Part shown: in pieces, positions 48,458 through 57,154 of the stretch
How the letters are laid out: each line of letters opens with the position of its first letter
How positions within the stretch are numbered: position 1 is the first letter of the stretch
Assembly: GCA_963773605.1 (NCBI GenBank)
Contig: CAVZBT010000015.1
Coordinates: 65,938-129,937 of the forward strand
Direction: 5' to 3'
Length of the DNA stretch: 64,000 nt
DNA from: CAVZBT01 sp963773605
GTDB taxonomy: Bacteria; Acidobacteriota; UBA6911
Made by a program: the position numbers and the translations under genes
Notes under the pieces: generated by a model
The model's database searches: none
What the model was told of the DNA's origin: nothing
What the model saw: only the letters and a program-made list of their open reading frames with translations

Positions 48458-49555
48458 ATGGGCGAGATCTCCGCGCTGGAAAAACACCCGTGTCCCGCCT
48501 GCGGTGCGCAGGCGGAGTGGAATGCTGCCAAGCAGCGGCTCGTCTGCGCCTTCTGCGGCACGGAAAGCCCGTTCGAGGTCGATCGCGGCTCCGGCGCGAT
48601 CCGAGAAATCGACCTCGTCAAGACCCTGCGCGAACTGCCCGACGAGCTGCGGGGCTGGCAGGCGGAGCGTCGCAGCGTCCAATGCCGGAGCTGCAAGGCC
48701 GTCATGGTGTTCGACCCGCAGCGTGTCGGGCAGAACTGCGAGTTCTGCGGGGCGCCGGCGCTGGTGGACTACAACGAGGTGAAAGCGCCGATCCGCCCGC
48801 AGAGCCTCCTCCCTTTCCGGCTGAGCCAGGCCCAGGTGCGCGAGAGCATCCGGAAATGGTATGCAGGCAAGTGGTTCGCCCCGGGCGCACTCAAGCGGCG
48901 GGCGCTCGTCGACACGGTCCACGGCGTTTACGTGCCCTACTGGACCTTCGATGCGCAGGTCCGCTGCCCCTGGGACGCCGAGGCCGGGCACTACTACTAT
49001 GTGAACGAGGAGTTTCGCGATCAGCAGGGGCGGGCTCAACTCCGGAAGGTTCAGCGCATCCGCTGGGAGGCCGCGGCCGGCGAAATCGAGCACTTTTTCG
49101 ACGATGAGCCGGTACCCGGTACGCAAGGCATCGATTCGAATCTGCTGAAGGCCATAGAGCCGTTCCCGACCGGGGAACTCGTCCCCTACGACACGGCCTA
49201 TCTCTCGGGATTCGTGGTGGAGCACTACCAGGTCGTTCTGCTTGACGCGGCCAGGCGGTCGCAGGAATCCATGCACACCCAGCTGATGGAGTTGTGCGCG
49301 GCGCAAGTGCCTGGCGACACCCACCGCAACCTGAGGATACGCCCGCAGTATTCCGGCCAGACTTTCAAGCACATTCTGGTGCCCGTGTGGCTGCTCACGT
49401 ACACCTTCGGGTCGAAGGTGTACCAGGTGCTTGTCAACGGGTACACGGGGAAAATGGCCGGCGCCTACCCCAAGAGCGTCTGGAAGATCCTGTTGGTTGT
49501 CGTGGCGATCCTGGTTGCGGTGGCGCTGCTGGCGCTGCTGCAGCGCAGCCCGTGA
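48458..49555 (+). CDS. Zinc-ribbon membrane protein (partner of the SPFH protein)
   Basis: 365 residues from ATG 48458; an alternative TTG at 48431 would overlap the SPFH gene by 11 bp. Two zinc ribbons: CPACG...CAFCG (about 12-34) and CRSCK...CEFCG (about 69-92). A beta-rich central region (105-330) includes YVPYWTFDAQVRCPW, and one C-terminal transmembrane helix lies at about 340-360 (ILLVVVAILVAVALLALL). Matches the TFIIB-type zinc-ribbon/primosomal protein N'-like proteins encoded beside YdjI-type SPFH proteins. Probably a membrane-anchored partner; the biochemical role is unknown. Confidence 0.78.
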   Translation: MGEISALEKHPCPACGAQAEWNAAKQRLVCAFCGTESPFEVDRGSGAIREIDLVKTLRELPDELRGWQAERRSVQCRSCKAVMVFDPQRVGQNCEFCGAPALVDYNEVKAPIRPQSLLPFRLSQAQVRESIRKWYAGKWFAPGALKRRALVDTVHGVYVPYWTFDAQVRCPWDAEAGHYYYVNEEFRDQQGRAQLRKVQRIRWEAAAGEIEHFFDDEPVPGTQGIDSNLLKAIEPFPTGELVPYDTAYLSGFVVEHYQVVLLDAARRSQESMHTQLMELCAAQVPGDTHRNLRIRPQYSGQTFKHILVPVWLLTYTFGSKVYQVLVNGYTGKMAGAYPKSVWKILLVVVAILVAVALLALLQRSP

Positions 49556-49572
49556 TGCGGAAAATCCCATCT

Positions 49573-49697
49573 GGAGTGCGGCGCCTGGGCGCCGCTCCTG
49601 TCCGGGATCCGACGGTGTCTTCCGCCGCAGATAGGTGGCGCTGTGTCACTATGCAGCGATTCGGGCGGTGGAGCGCGGCGTCGAGCCGCCGCACTGC
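49573..49697. repeat. Intergenic inverted-repeat element, copy 4
   Basis: Left end GGAGTGCGGCGCCTGGGCGC, right end GCGTCGAGCCGCCGCACT. The interior shares TCCGGGATCCGACGGTGTC and GCGCTGTGTCACTATGC with copy 5 (52203-52390). Confidence 0.75.
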
Positions 49698-49762
49698 GCG
49701 TCTTGAGAATTGTCCGGTCATGATCGTCCAACGAGATTGTCGGTGCCCGACTTCCGCACTTC

Positions 49763-51001
49763 TCAGCAAAGGTCCACTTTGCGGGCTTTTTTCAGGAAAT
49801 CCGGGTCGAATTCGACCCCCAATCCAGGGCCGGCGGGAACCTGGATCGCCCCGTTCTTTATCTCGAGATGCGGCGCATACCAGGACGCTTCCTGGGCCGG
49901 GCCCCTGTTGGGGAACTCCATGTACTTCCCGATGTTCGCTGTGCAGGAGGCGAACTGCAGGATGTTGGTGCCGCTCGCGCCTGTTTGCGTGTTGTGGGGA
50001 ACGACCGGGAGGTTCGCCCTGCGAGCCATCCGGGCCACGCGGGCAGCCCGAATAAAGCCGCCGTTGTAGTTGAGGTCGGGCTGCACGATATCCATCACCC
50101 CGTTTTCGATCATCCATTGAAAACGCCACAGGCTCGCATCCTGCTCACCCGCGGCAACCGGCATGGTGAGCGCATCCGCCACACGCTTGGTTTCCCCCAA
50201 CTCTTCCCAGGGACAGGGCTCCTCGAAAAATCCCACCTGAAGGTCCTGGAGCATCCTGCCGACTTCGATGGCTTGGGCTGAATCGTAGGAGCCGTTTGCG
50301 TCGGCGTAGATGGCGATCCCGGTTCCCAGGGTTTTGCGGGCGAGCGCCATCATGCGCCTCGTGCGCCCGGGGTAGGCATCCGCATTGCGGCTCATCCGTC
50401 CGCCAATCTTCAACTTTATCGCCCGGGCGCCGGTTGCCTGAATTGCCCTGGCATAAACTTCCACCTCCTGTTCGGCCGTCGTGGTGCGCACCGAACCGGA
50501 GAGATAAACCGGGATTGCGCGCCTGAGGACTCCGCCCATGAGCTCGCCGGCCGGCTTTCGAGCCACTTTCCCGAGGAGGTCGAACAGGCTTTGTTCCACG
50601 TAGGCCACGGGACACCAGAGTGCCTGTCCTGCCATTTTGTAGTTGGCGATGTAGACCTCGTCCACGAGCGATTCCAGCTCGCGCGCGTCCTTGCCTGTGA
50701 AGTGAGGGATCACGCGGCGCAGCAGAATGGGGATGAAGTCCTCGACTTGTTTGGTTTCCGAAATCCCGACGGCGCCGTCCGAGGAGCATGACCGCACGAA
50801 GTAATGGTCGCCGCTGCGCAGCAGCTCGATAGAGGCGATTTTTATGGGATTATTCGAGACTCTGTGGAGCTCGAACAGGGGTTCTTCGTATGGCTGGCGT
50901 CCGGCAGCCGCAGCCGGCGGCAGCTTGAGGCCACGGGCGGCAAGGCCCAACATTCCGGCTCCCGCGGATGTCTTAATGAACCTGCGCCGATCAATGCTCA
51001 T
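49763..51001 (-). CDS. Tat-exported enolase-superfamily enzyme (mandelate racemase/muconate-lactonizing type)
   Basis: 412 residues. The Tat signal SIDRRRFIKTSAGAGMLGLA predicts export. The capping domain precedes a beta7/alpha barrel with catalytic KLKIGG (KxK), metal ligands Asp in YADANGSYD, Glu in FEEPCPW, Glu in AAGEQD, and a late His in VPHNTQTG, so an intact MR-subgroup active site. These enzymes dehydrate or racemise acid sugars or related carboxylates; the substrate is unknown. The creatininase-family gene lies 140 bp upstream on the same strand and is probably co-transcribed. Confidence 0.9.
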   Translation of the reverse strand: MSIDRRRFIKTSAGAGMLGLAARGLKLPPAAAAGRQPYEEPLFELHRVSNNPIKIASIELLRSGDHYFVRSCSSDGAVGISETKQVEDFIPILLRRVIPHFTGKDARELESLVDEVYIANYKMAGQALWCPVAYVEQSLFDLLGKVARKPAGELMGGVLRRAIPVYLSGSVRTTTAEQEVEVYARAIQATGARAIKLKIGGRMSRNADAYPGRTRRMMALARKTLGTGIAIYADANGSYDSAQAIEVGRMLQDLQVGFFEEPCPWEELGETKRVADALTMPVAAGEQDASLWRFQWMIENGVMDIVQPDLNYNGGFIRAARVARMARRANLPVVPHNTQTGASGTNILQFASCTANIGKYMEFPNRGPAQEASWYAPHLEIKNGAIQVPAGPGLGVEFDPDFLKKARKVDLC

Positions 51002-51141
51002 CGCACGTACCCTCCTGAATTGACTTCCAGCACTTTGGCTTCACCCGGGGAGACCCCCACCCTCAGCCGAACAGCCGGAGGGAAGATCCCGGTCCGCCGC
51101 TGCCATCAACCTCTTTTCGATCCGGGCGGGATTTCAGGGGA

Positions 51142-52035
51142 TCAGGGACTCGTCTTCAGATCGACAGCCTTGATCTTGCGGATGATTTCCACAAGCTTCG
51201 CGGCGAGTTCCCGGTTCAGCTTCTCGCCCAACTCCCGCGTGGCGAGCTCCGGACGCCCCTGGTAACCCTTCGGCACGTTCCGGATCCAGGGAACGCGATA
51301 GTCCGCAGGACTCGCGACGGGTCGGATGTCAGGACCTTCCCCTGTTGCCTTCGACAGGTCTACCAGGCCCGGCGATGCGTCCATGACACGGGCAGTCTCG
51401 CCGCCTCCTCCATGGCCGTCGAGGGCTGCGGATCTCGCCAGTCCGAAGTTCTGTATGCGGAATATCTGGTAATCGATGGGTACCCCTTCGGAAGCTTCCT
51501 GCAAAACCTCGGCCTGCGCAACAATGAGGGGCTCCTGCGACCCGCCATGTCCGCACACCGGCACGATGCGCTTGAAGCCATTGCGCGCGCACTCTTTGAA
51601 AATCGCGCGCCAGGTGTCGATCAGGACCCGATGGGGCATGGAAATCGTGCCCGGGTAGCACATCATCTGGTCATTGATGTTGTAGTAGATCGTCGGCAGC
51701 ATGATGAAGGGCTCCTGCTCCGCCGCGAGCCGGCAAATCCGCTCGACGTTCATGGAATCAGTTCCGGTGGGATTGTGTGGCCCGTGCATCTCCACGCAGC
51801 CGACCGGGATGACGGCCGTATCACACCTCCTGGCAAACTCCGCCACGACGGTTCCGCTCGATTCTGCCCAGACTATGCCGCGGCCGGTCTTCTTGCCGTT
51901 CCGGTCGATGGTGCCGACCTGCGGCTCCATGCGCCTCAGTTCCGTGCTGGGCCTCGCCTGCTCCTGCCCGTAAGCCAGGCTTGCCGTTGCGACCAGAAAT
52001 GATGCGGCCAATATGGCCGTGCGTCGATTATCCAT
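51142..52035 (-). CDS. Secreted creatininase-family amidohydrolase
   Basis: 297 residues with a signal peptide (AILAASFLVATASLAYGQ). The creatininase fold is marked by PVGCVEMHGPHNPTGTDSMN (metal-binding Glu, His, Asp), CGHGGSQEP and DGHGGGGETA (His/Glu). In canonical members the first motif is ExHGPHLPxxTD. Family members hydrolyse cyclic amides such as creatinine, or formamides in cofactor pathways; secretion is unusual but seen in acidobacteria. First gene of a likely two-gene unit with the enolase-superfamily enzyme. Confidence 0.87.
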   Translation of the reverse strand: MDNRRTAILAASFLVATASLAYGQEQARPSTELRRMEPQVGTIDRNGKKTGRGIVWAESSGTVVAEFARRCDTAVIPVGCVEMHGPHNPTGTDSMNVERICRLAAEQEPFIMLPTIYYNINDQMMCYPGTISMPHRVLIDTWRAIFKECARNGFKRIVPVCGHGGSQEPLIVAQAEVLQEASEGVPIDYQIFRIQNFGLARSAALDGHGGGGETARVMDASPGLVDLSKATGEGPDIRPVASPADYRVPWIRNVPKGYQGRPELATRELGEKLNRELAAKLVEIIRKIKAVDLKTSP

Positions 52036-52109
52036 TCCTCAGCCCCTTTCCTGGTGTTTTGCTGTCGCCAGGATTCTACACCGGGACGTGGCCTGGAGGG
52101 CGCGTGGAA

Positions 52110-52322
52110 GTGCGGCAGCTCGACCTGAACTTTATAGGCATCCCGAAAAACAAAGCCAGCCACGGAAAACACGGTGCGGCCGGCGGCCACAACCAAAATT
52201 GTGGAGTGCGGCGGCTCGACGCCGCTTTGGTGGGGCGGCGCCTGGGTGCCGCCCCTATCCGGGTCCGACCGTGTCCTTCGGTCCTCCGAAGATGGGTATA
52301 AAGTTCAGGCGAGCTGCCGCAC
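52110..52322. repeat. 26-bp inverted repeat pair around part of repeat copy 5
   Basis: GTGCGGCAGCTCGACCTGAA plus CTTTATA (52110-52136) is the inverted match, bar one base, of TATAAAGTTCAGGCGAGCTG plus CCGCAC (52297-52322). The arms are 160 bp apart and the right arm lies inside repeat copy 5. It sits upstream of the creatininase gene. Confidence 0.7.
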
Positions 52323-52390
52323 TCAGGTTGCGCTGTGTCACTACGGCCGCGATTCCGGCGGTGAAGGGCGGCGCCGAGGCGCCGCACTCC
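52203..52390. repeat. Intergenic inverted-repeat element, copy 5 (longest)
   Basis: Ends GGAGTGCGGCGGCTCGACGC and GGCGCCGAGGCGCCGCACTCC-like, 188 bp. The interior shares the TCCGGGTCCGACCGTGTCC and GCGCTGTGTCACTACGGC blocks with copy 4. The rest of the 52036-52617 gap holds no gene. Confidence 0.78.
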
Positions 52391-52617
52391 AAATTGCCCT
52401 GTTTCATTCCATCGGGCACACGGTCGCTTCGTTGTTTAGCATGCCCCCTCCGGCTCGTGGCTATGAAAAGCGTTGCCCAGCACATCGGCCAACTCCGGCA
52501 TTTTCGCCCACGCCCCCAACACAATTAGAATTGGTCATACCGAGATTAATTTCTTTTACCTGCCCGGGCGCTCTGATAGGATCGGCACAATAAGTCCACA
52601 TACGGCGGGACTCCCCC

Positions 52618-53754
52618 ATGTGCAGGAAAGTACTAGTATGGTGTGCCGTTTGGTGCCCGTTTTGGGCGGCTGCCCTTCCCCAGAGCAGGAACGGGCCCGG
52701 CTACGCGCTGTCCGGTATCGTGATTTTCGACGACGGCAGCCCCGTTCCTGAGTCGACCGAAGTCCGATTGGTCTGCTCCGGGGCGGTGCGGCAGCGGGTG
52801 TATTCGCAACCCGGCGGTCAATTCCTCCTCACCCTGGGGGACAATCGAGCGCCAGACCCCGATATAACCGACACGGCCGCAAGTGCTACCGGCAACCGAT
52901 ACCCCAGTTTCAACGGGCTGGGGCGCGCTTTCGGCGACGACGGAGGATACGCCAGGACGAGAAGGTATTACCTGGGTGACTGTGAACTGGTCGCCTCGCT
53001 TACCGGGTTCACTTCCGGCGTGATTCGCCCGGGCGATCGGGACCTGCTGCAGAACCCGGACGTCGGCTCGATCGTTCTTCATCGTCGGGCGCAGGTCCGC
53101 GGATCGGCCATCAGCATCAAGAGCCTGAGCGCCCCGGAGAAGGCCACCCGCCGATACCAGGGAGCCAGCGCTGAACTCCACAGGAAAACGCCCAGTTACG
53201 CCAAAGCACTTAAACATCTGCAGAACGCCGTTGGCATCTATCCACAATATGCCGCCGCGTGGCATCTCATTGGAAGGTGCTATGTGGCACTGCGGAAATT
53301 CGCCAATGCCCGCGAAGCCTATGAGAACGCGGCGGCGGCCGATCCCGACTACACTCTCCCATACATCGGACTGGCCGAACTGGGTTTACAGACCGGTCAG
53401 TTTCAGCAAGCCGTAACCTGGTCCAGCCTGGCGCTCGAGCGGGATCCCGGCATGACCAGTGCCTCCTACCTGCACGCGTTTGCCAGTTTTTCTTCCGGTA
53501 ACATTGAAGCCGCTGAAACATCGATCAGGAAAGTGGAGAAAAGCCCTGAAGCGAGAGGCTATCCCGGCATCCACTACCTGCTCGGGGCCATCCGGGTCGC
53601 GAAAGGGGACGTCCCCGCGGCGGTGGCAGAGTTCCGACTTTTTCTCGAGCTCAGCCCGGGATATGACGGCGCCGAACGAATTAAGAAACAGCTGGCACTC
53701 TGGGCAGAGCAAGGCATCGGCGATCCGAACCGACCCGCTGCCCCGCAGAAATAG
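52618..53754 (+). CDS. Secreted TPR protein with N-terminal beta domain
   Basis: 378 residues. Signal sequence at 1-23 (VLVWCAVWCPFWAAALPQ). A carboxypeptidase-regulatory-like beta domain (about 30-165) opens YALSGIVIFDDGSPVPESTE and contains SIVLHRRA. Four to five TPR units follow (about 190-365; AAWHLIGRCYVALRKFANAR; YIGLAELGLQTGQFQQAV). This beta-plus-TPR layout is common in acidobacterial exported proteins and suggests a scaffold in an envelope or export complex. No enzymatic motif. It stands 169 bp before the three-repeat protein. Confidence 0.82.
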   Translation: MCRKVLVWCAVWCPFWAAALPQSRNGPGYALSGIVIFDDGSPVPESTEVRLVCSGAVRQRVYSQPGGQFLLTLGDNRAPDPDITDTAASATGNRYPSFNGLGRAFGDDGGYARTRRYYLGDCELVASLTGFTSGVIRPGDRDLLQNPDVGSIVLHRRAQVRGSAISIKSLSAPEKATRRYQGASAELHRKTPSYAKALKHLQNAVGIYPQYAAAWHLIGRCYVALRKFANAREAYENAAAADPDYTLPYIGLAELGLQTGQFQQAVTWSSLALERDPGMTSASYLHAFASFSSGNIEAAETSIRKVEKSPEARGYPGIHYLLGAIRVAKGDVPAAVAEFRLFLELSPGYDGAERIKKQLALWAEQGIGDPNRPAAPQK

Positions 53755-53923
53755 GCCCAGGCGCCGCGGACCACATTGATGTCGAGTGCGCCGCCGCGTT
53801 CCCCGGGGGCGCGCCTCCGTCTCCGTACGCCGTGGCCAGGCCAGGAGGCCTGGATTCCAGTTGAAAATTCCGGGATGCCTCCGATATGGTGGCTGCCTGT
53901 AACCACACCAAAGGAGGACCTGT

Positions 53924-54538
53924 ATGGCCACCCGCGCCGTCATCACAGGACTGGTCACGTCAGTACTGATCGCCGGAGTCGTGGGCCTCGACCTGACCGG
54001 TACGGCTATGCCCCTCGTTTTAGACCGACACGAGTACAAAGTGCTGGCGACGAACAAGACTTCCACAATGCAGAAGGAGATGAATGAAGCCGCAGAGGCG
54101 GGATATCGCTTCGGGGGCGTCATGGGTGGTGAGACTTCGTTTGGAGGCTCCGAAGTGGTCGTCGTGATGACAAAGAGCGGGACCGGTGACAAGACTGGTC
54201 CGTATGAATATCGCCTGCTCGCAACAAGCAAGACCTCGACGATGCAAAAGGAGTTGCAGGAGGCCGGCGACGCAGGTTTCGAATACCGCGGCCAGACGGT
54301 GTTCAAATCCACGTTTGGTGGGAAGGAGGTCGCGACGATTCTGGAGCGCGACCTCGGGCAGTCCAATCCGACCCGTTTCGAATACCGACTCCTCGCTACC
54401 AAGAAGACTTCCACGATGCAGAAAGAGCTGATGGAGGCCGGCGCGCAAGGATTCGGATTTGTCGGTTTGACGGTTGCAGACACGTCTTTTGGGGGCAACG
54501 AGATTGTCACGATCCTGCGTCGCAGGGTCACGGAGTGA
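53924..54538 (+). CDS. Secreted protein of three tandem ~57-residue repeats
   Basis: 204 residues; GGAGG Shine-Dalgarno. An N-terminal hydrophobic signal (ITGLVTSVLIAGVVGLDL) is followed by three repeats at about 37-87, 94-145 and 150-202, each reading Y-(K/R)-(V/L)-LAT-x-KTSTMQKE-(M/L), then AGxxF, T-SFGGxE-V and a short strand. The LATxKTSTMQKE block is almost invariant. Relation to DUF4177-type small repeats is possible but unproven. Function unknown. Confidence 0.75.
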   Translation: MATRAVITGLVTSVLIAGVVGLDLTGTAMPLVLDRHEYKVLATNKTSTMQKEMNEAAEAGYRFGGVMGGETSFGGSEVVVVMTKSGTGDKTGPYEYRLLATSKTSTMQKELQEAGDAGFEYRGQTVFKSTFGGKEVATILERDLGQSNPTRFEYRLLATKKTSTMQKELMEAGAQGFGFVGLTVADTSFGGNEIVTILRRRVTE

Positions 54539-54725
54539 TACGCCTTCCAGTCGGATCCGCGCCTGCAGTCTTGGCGCGGGCGGCGGCAGCGACCGATTTC
54601 GGATCGCCGGCGTCCGAGTTGTCCGATAAATCGGCTCGCAGGCCAGAGCCGTGGCCCGGCGGCGTATCCACGAAGGGGAAAAACTCTGGGAGAAACTCCC
54701 GGCCAGTATGACGTGGCTGCCAGGC

Positions 54726-56117
54726 TCAGTATTCGCGATCGGTCACGATGCCGGGCTGCGGGACAGGATATCGACCGTTGGCATCCGGGGGCAGCGGGGC
54801 GGGCGAATCCATGGTCAGCTTGTCCAGACCCGGCGCCATTTCGTGCTCGCAGTTCAGCATCTCTTCGAAGGTGATTTCCCGGCCGGTGTGGGCAGACATG
54901 CGACCCATGCTGGCCACGAGGCTCGCTTCGACGCCGTGCGCTACCTCGTTGTATGGCTTGTCATCCCGGATGGCATCCAGCAAGTCGTTCCATTCGTTCT
55001 GATAAGGATTTCGCTCCTCCTCGCCCACCTCGGATTCCCAGACCATGTCTGCGGGCGACGGTAACTGGCTCTTGTACAGGCTGGAGGGCATCCCGCAGTC
55101 GCCGCTCTTTGAAGCGATCCCCATTCCTTTGGTGCCGTGCAGGTAGCTGGCATAGATCTGCTGGCAGCCCGTGATGCACCTCCCGTCGAAATAGAACTTT
55201 GATCCGTCGGCATAGGTGTATTCCACCGAATAGACGTCGAAATTCTGGTCGACGTAAGTAATGCCTTCCGGACTCTGCCGGTAGTGGCGGCCGCCTATAG
55301 CCTGCGCCCTGACCGGCCAGGCGTTCTTCATCCAGCCGAGGTGATCGATGAGGTGGATGTAGAAGTCGCTGAAGTTGCCGCCGCTTGCCCAGATGAAACT
55401 GTGAAAGCGCTGCACCTGGTACAGCAGGTCGCTGATGCCGGCCGGTTTCGGTAGCGAGAGAAAGAATCCGCCGGGCGCGTGCATGCGGTAGCCGCGCTGA
55501 AGAATGATGTCGCCGATCTCGCCGCCGTGAACACGCCTGGCGAGTTCCTGGAGAGCCCGGCTGTGACGCGACATCAATCCCACCCCCACCTTGAGCTTCC
55601 GGGCTGAGGCGTCTTCGGCAAGCTTGAGCATGCGCTTGCTGGTCGGGCCGTCCGCGGTCACCGGCTTTTCCATGAAGACGTTGAGGCCCTTTTCGATCGC
55701 GTAGGAGAAATGCACCCAGCGGAACGCGGGCGGCGTCGCGAAAATCGCGATGTCTCCGGGCTTCAGACAGTCCATCGCGTTCTTGTAGGCGTCCAGGCCG
55801 ATGAACTGACGATCGCGCGGCACATCCGTCGCGCTGGCGAACCGCTCCTGAAGGCCGCTCAGGGTTTTCTGCATGCGGTTCTCGAACACATCAGCGATGG
55901 CAACCAGCTTGACCGGGCCGCGCTTGACCGACAATGCGTTCTGAGCGGCTCCGCCGCCCCGCCCGCCAGCGCCGATCAGCGCTACCTGGATCAGGTCGCT
56001 GCCGGCGGCGTGGACGGGGGGAATAGCAACGTTGGCCAGGGCTGACGCCGCAGCCAACTTGCCGGTGGTCTTGATGAATTCACGACGGGTAGTCTGAGCT
56101 TTGGTAGGATCGTTCAT
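54726..56117 (-). CDS. Tat-exported Gfo/Idh/MocA-family oxidoreductase
   Basis: 463 residues. The signal TTRREFIKTTGKLAAASALA is Tat-type. The Rossmann motif is VALIGAGGRGGGAAQNA, then IADVFENRM; the catalytic lysine lies in MEKPVTADG. The C-terminal part contains HLIDHLGWMKNAWPVRAQAI. NAD(P)-dependent oxidoreductase of sugars or polyols, substrate unknown. No close co-directional partner: 54539-54725 holds nothing recognisable and the pxpA stop is 200 bp upstream. Confidence 0.9.
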   Translation of the reverse strand: MNDPTKAQTTRREFIKTTGKLAAASALANVAIPPVHAAGSDLIQVALIGAGGRGGGAAQNALSVKRGPVKLVAIADVFENRMQKTLSGLQERFASATDVPRDRQFIGLDAYKNAMDCLKPGDIAIFATPPAFRWVHFSYAIEKGLNVFMEKPVTADGPTSKRMLKLAEDASARKLKVGVGLMSRHSRALQELARRVHGGEIGDIILQRGYRMHAPGGFFLSLPKPAGISDLLYQVQRFHSFIWASGGNFSDFYIHLIDHLGWMKNAWPVRAQAIGGRHYRQSPEGITYVDQNFDVYSVEYTYADGSKFYFDGRCITGCQQIYASYLHGTKGMGIASKSGDCGMPSSLYKSQLPSPADMVWESEVGEEERNPYQNEWNDLLDAIRDDKPYNEVAHGVEASLVASMGRMSAHTGREITFEEMLNCEHEMAPGLDKLTMDSPAPLPPDANGRYPVPQPGIVTDREY

Positions 56118-56317
56118 GGCCGCCTCTTGCGCTCGAAGGGTTCTCGATTTTCCTTTGAGCCCAGCCTATCACGAATTGGGCCGCGGATTCCCGGCGAATA
56201 CCGGTTTCAATACCAATTCCCGGCCCGTAGGGCAGATCGCACATGCCCGGCGGGGGCGAACCCGATTCCTGCCTGGTTCGAGTCAAGGCGCCGTCCGCGT
56301 GGACGGAAAGCGGTCAG

Positions 56318-57085
56318 CTACGGACTCGCGAAACCCGCCACTGAGATTCCCGCACGGCCCAGCGCCGCGCGGATGGCGCGGAGGTGCTCCAGGGCCCCTG
56401 GCGTGTCGCTGTGGACACACAGCGTCTGAGCATCGACCCCGACGCGCCTGCCGGTGACGGAAATCACGGCGCGTTCCGTCACGATGCGCAGCGCCTGTTC
56501 CGCCGCTTCCGCGCTTGACGTGATGAGCGCATCGCCATATGTGCGTGACCGCAGCGAACCGTCGTCTTCGTAGCGGCGATCGGCGAACGCCTCGGCGGCG
56601 ACGGTCAACCCCTGGGCGCGCCACACTTCGAGCATCCGCGAGCCGGCCCGCCCGACCAGCACCAGGTGCGGGTCGACGCAATGCACAGCCCTCCCGATCG
56701 CGGACGCAATCTCAGGCTCTCGTGTGGCGCAATTGTAGAGCGCGCCGTGCGGCTTCACATGCCGCAGCATCAAGCCCTCTGAAGACGCCACGCCGGCCAG
56801 CAGATTCACCTGGCCGATAACGGAGGCCTCGATCTCATCAGGGGGGATGTTCATCTCGCGCCGGCCGAAGTTCTCCCGGTCGGGGTAGCTCGGGTGAGCG
56901 CCGATGCCAACGCCGTATCTCGCGCAGAGCCGCACCGTCGCCCGGACCGTCTCCTCGTCGCCGGCGTGGGCGCCGCAGGCGATATTGGCCGACGACACCT
57001 GGCGGATCATCAGTTCCTCGGAACCGTCGCGCAGCGCCTCCGGCCTTTCCCCCACATCGGAATTGAGATCGATATGCTGATGCAT
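56318..57085 (-). CDS. pxpA: 5-oxoprolinase subunit A (LamB/YcsF family)
   Basis: 255 residues. Part of the ATP-dependent PxpABC enzyme that opens 5-oxoproline (pyroglutamate) to glutamate. The N-terminus HIDLNSDVGE, then SSANIACGAHAGDE, the GAHPSYPDRENFGRREM block and VKPHGALYN are the family signature. It is last in the minus-strand order pxpB-pxpC-MFS-pxpA, 69 bp after the transporter. The ATG has GGGGGA upstream. Confidence 0.93.
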   Translation of the reverse strand: MHQHIDLNSDVGERPEALRDGSEELMIRQVSSANIACGAHAGDEETVRATVRLCARYGVGIGAHPSYPDRENFGRREMNIPPDEIEASVIGQVNLLAGVASSEGLMLRHVKPHGALYNCATREPEIASAIGRAVHCVDPHLVLVGRAGSRMLEVWRAQGLTVAAEAFADRRYEDDGSLRSRTYGDALITSSAEAAEQALRIVTERAVISVTGRRVGVDAQTLCVHSDTPGALEHLRAIRAALGRAGISVAGFASP

Positions 57086-57154
57086 CTTTCAGTCCCCCGA
57101 AACAAAACCGGAAACGCTCCGCCGGCGCCCATGATCTGCGGCAGGACCCGAGCC

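Noticed and set aside
47455..49570. Two long minus-strand ORFs (about 400 residues each)
   Set aside because: Antisense to the SPFH and zinc-ribbon genes; no motifs.
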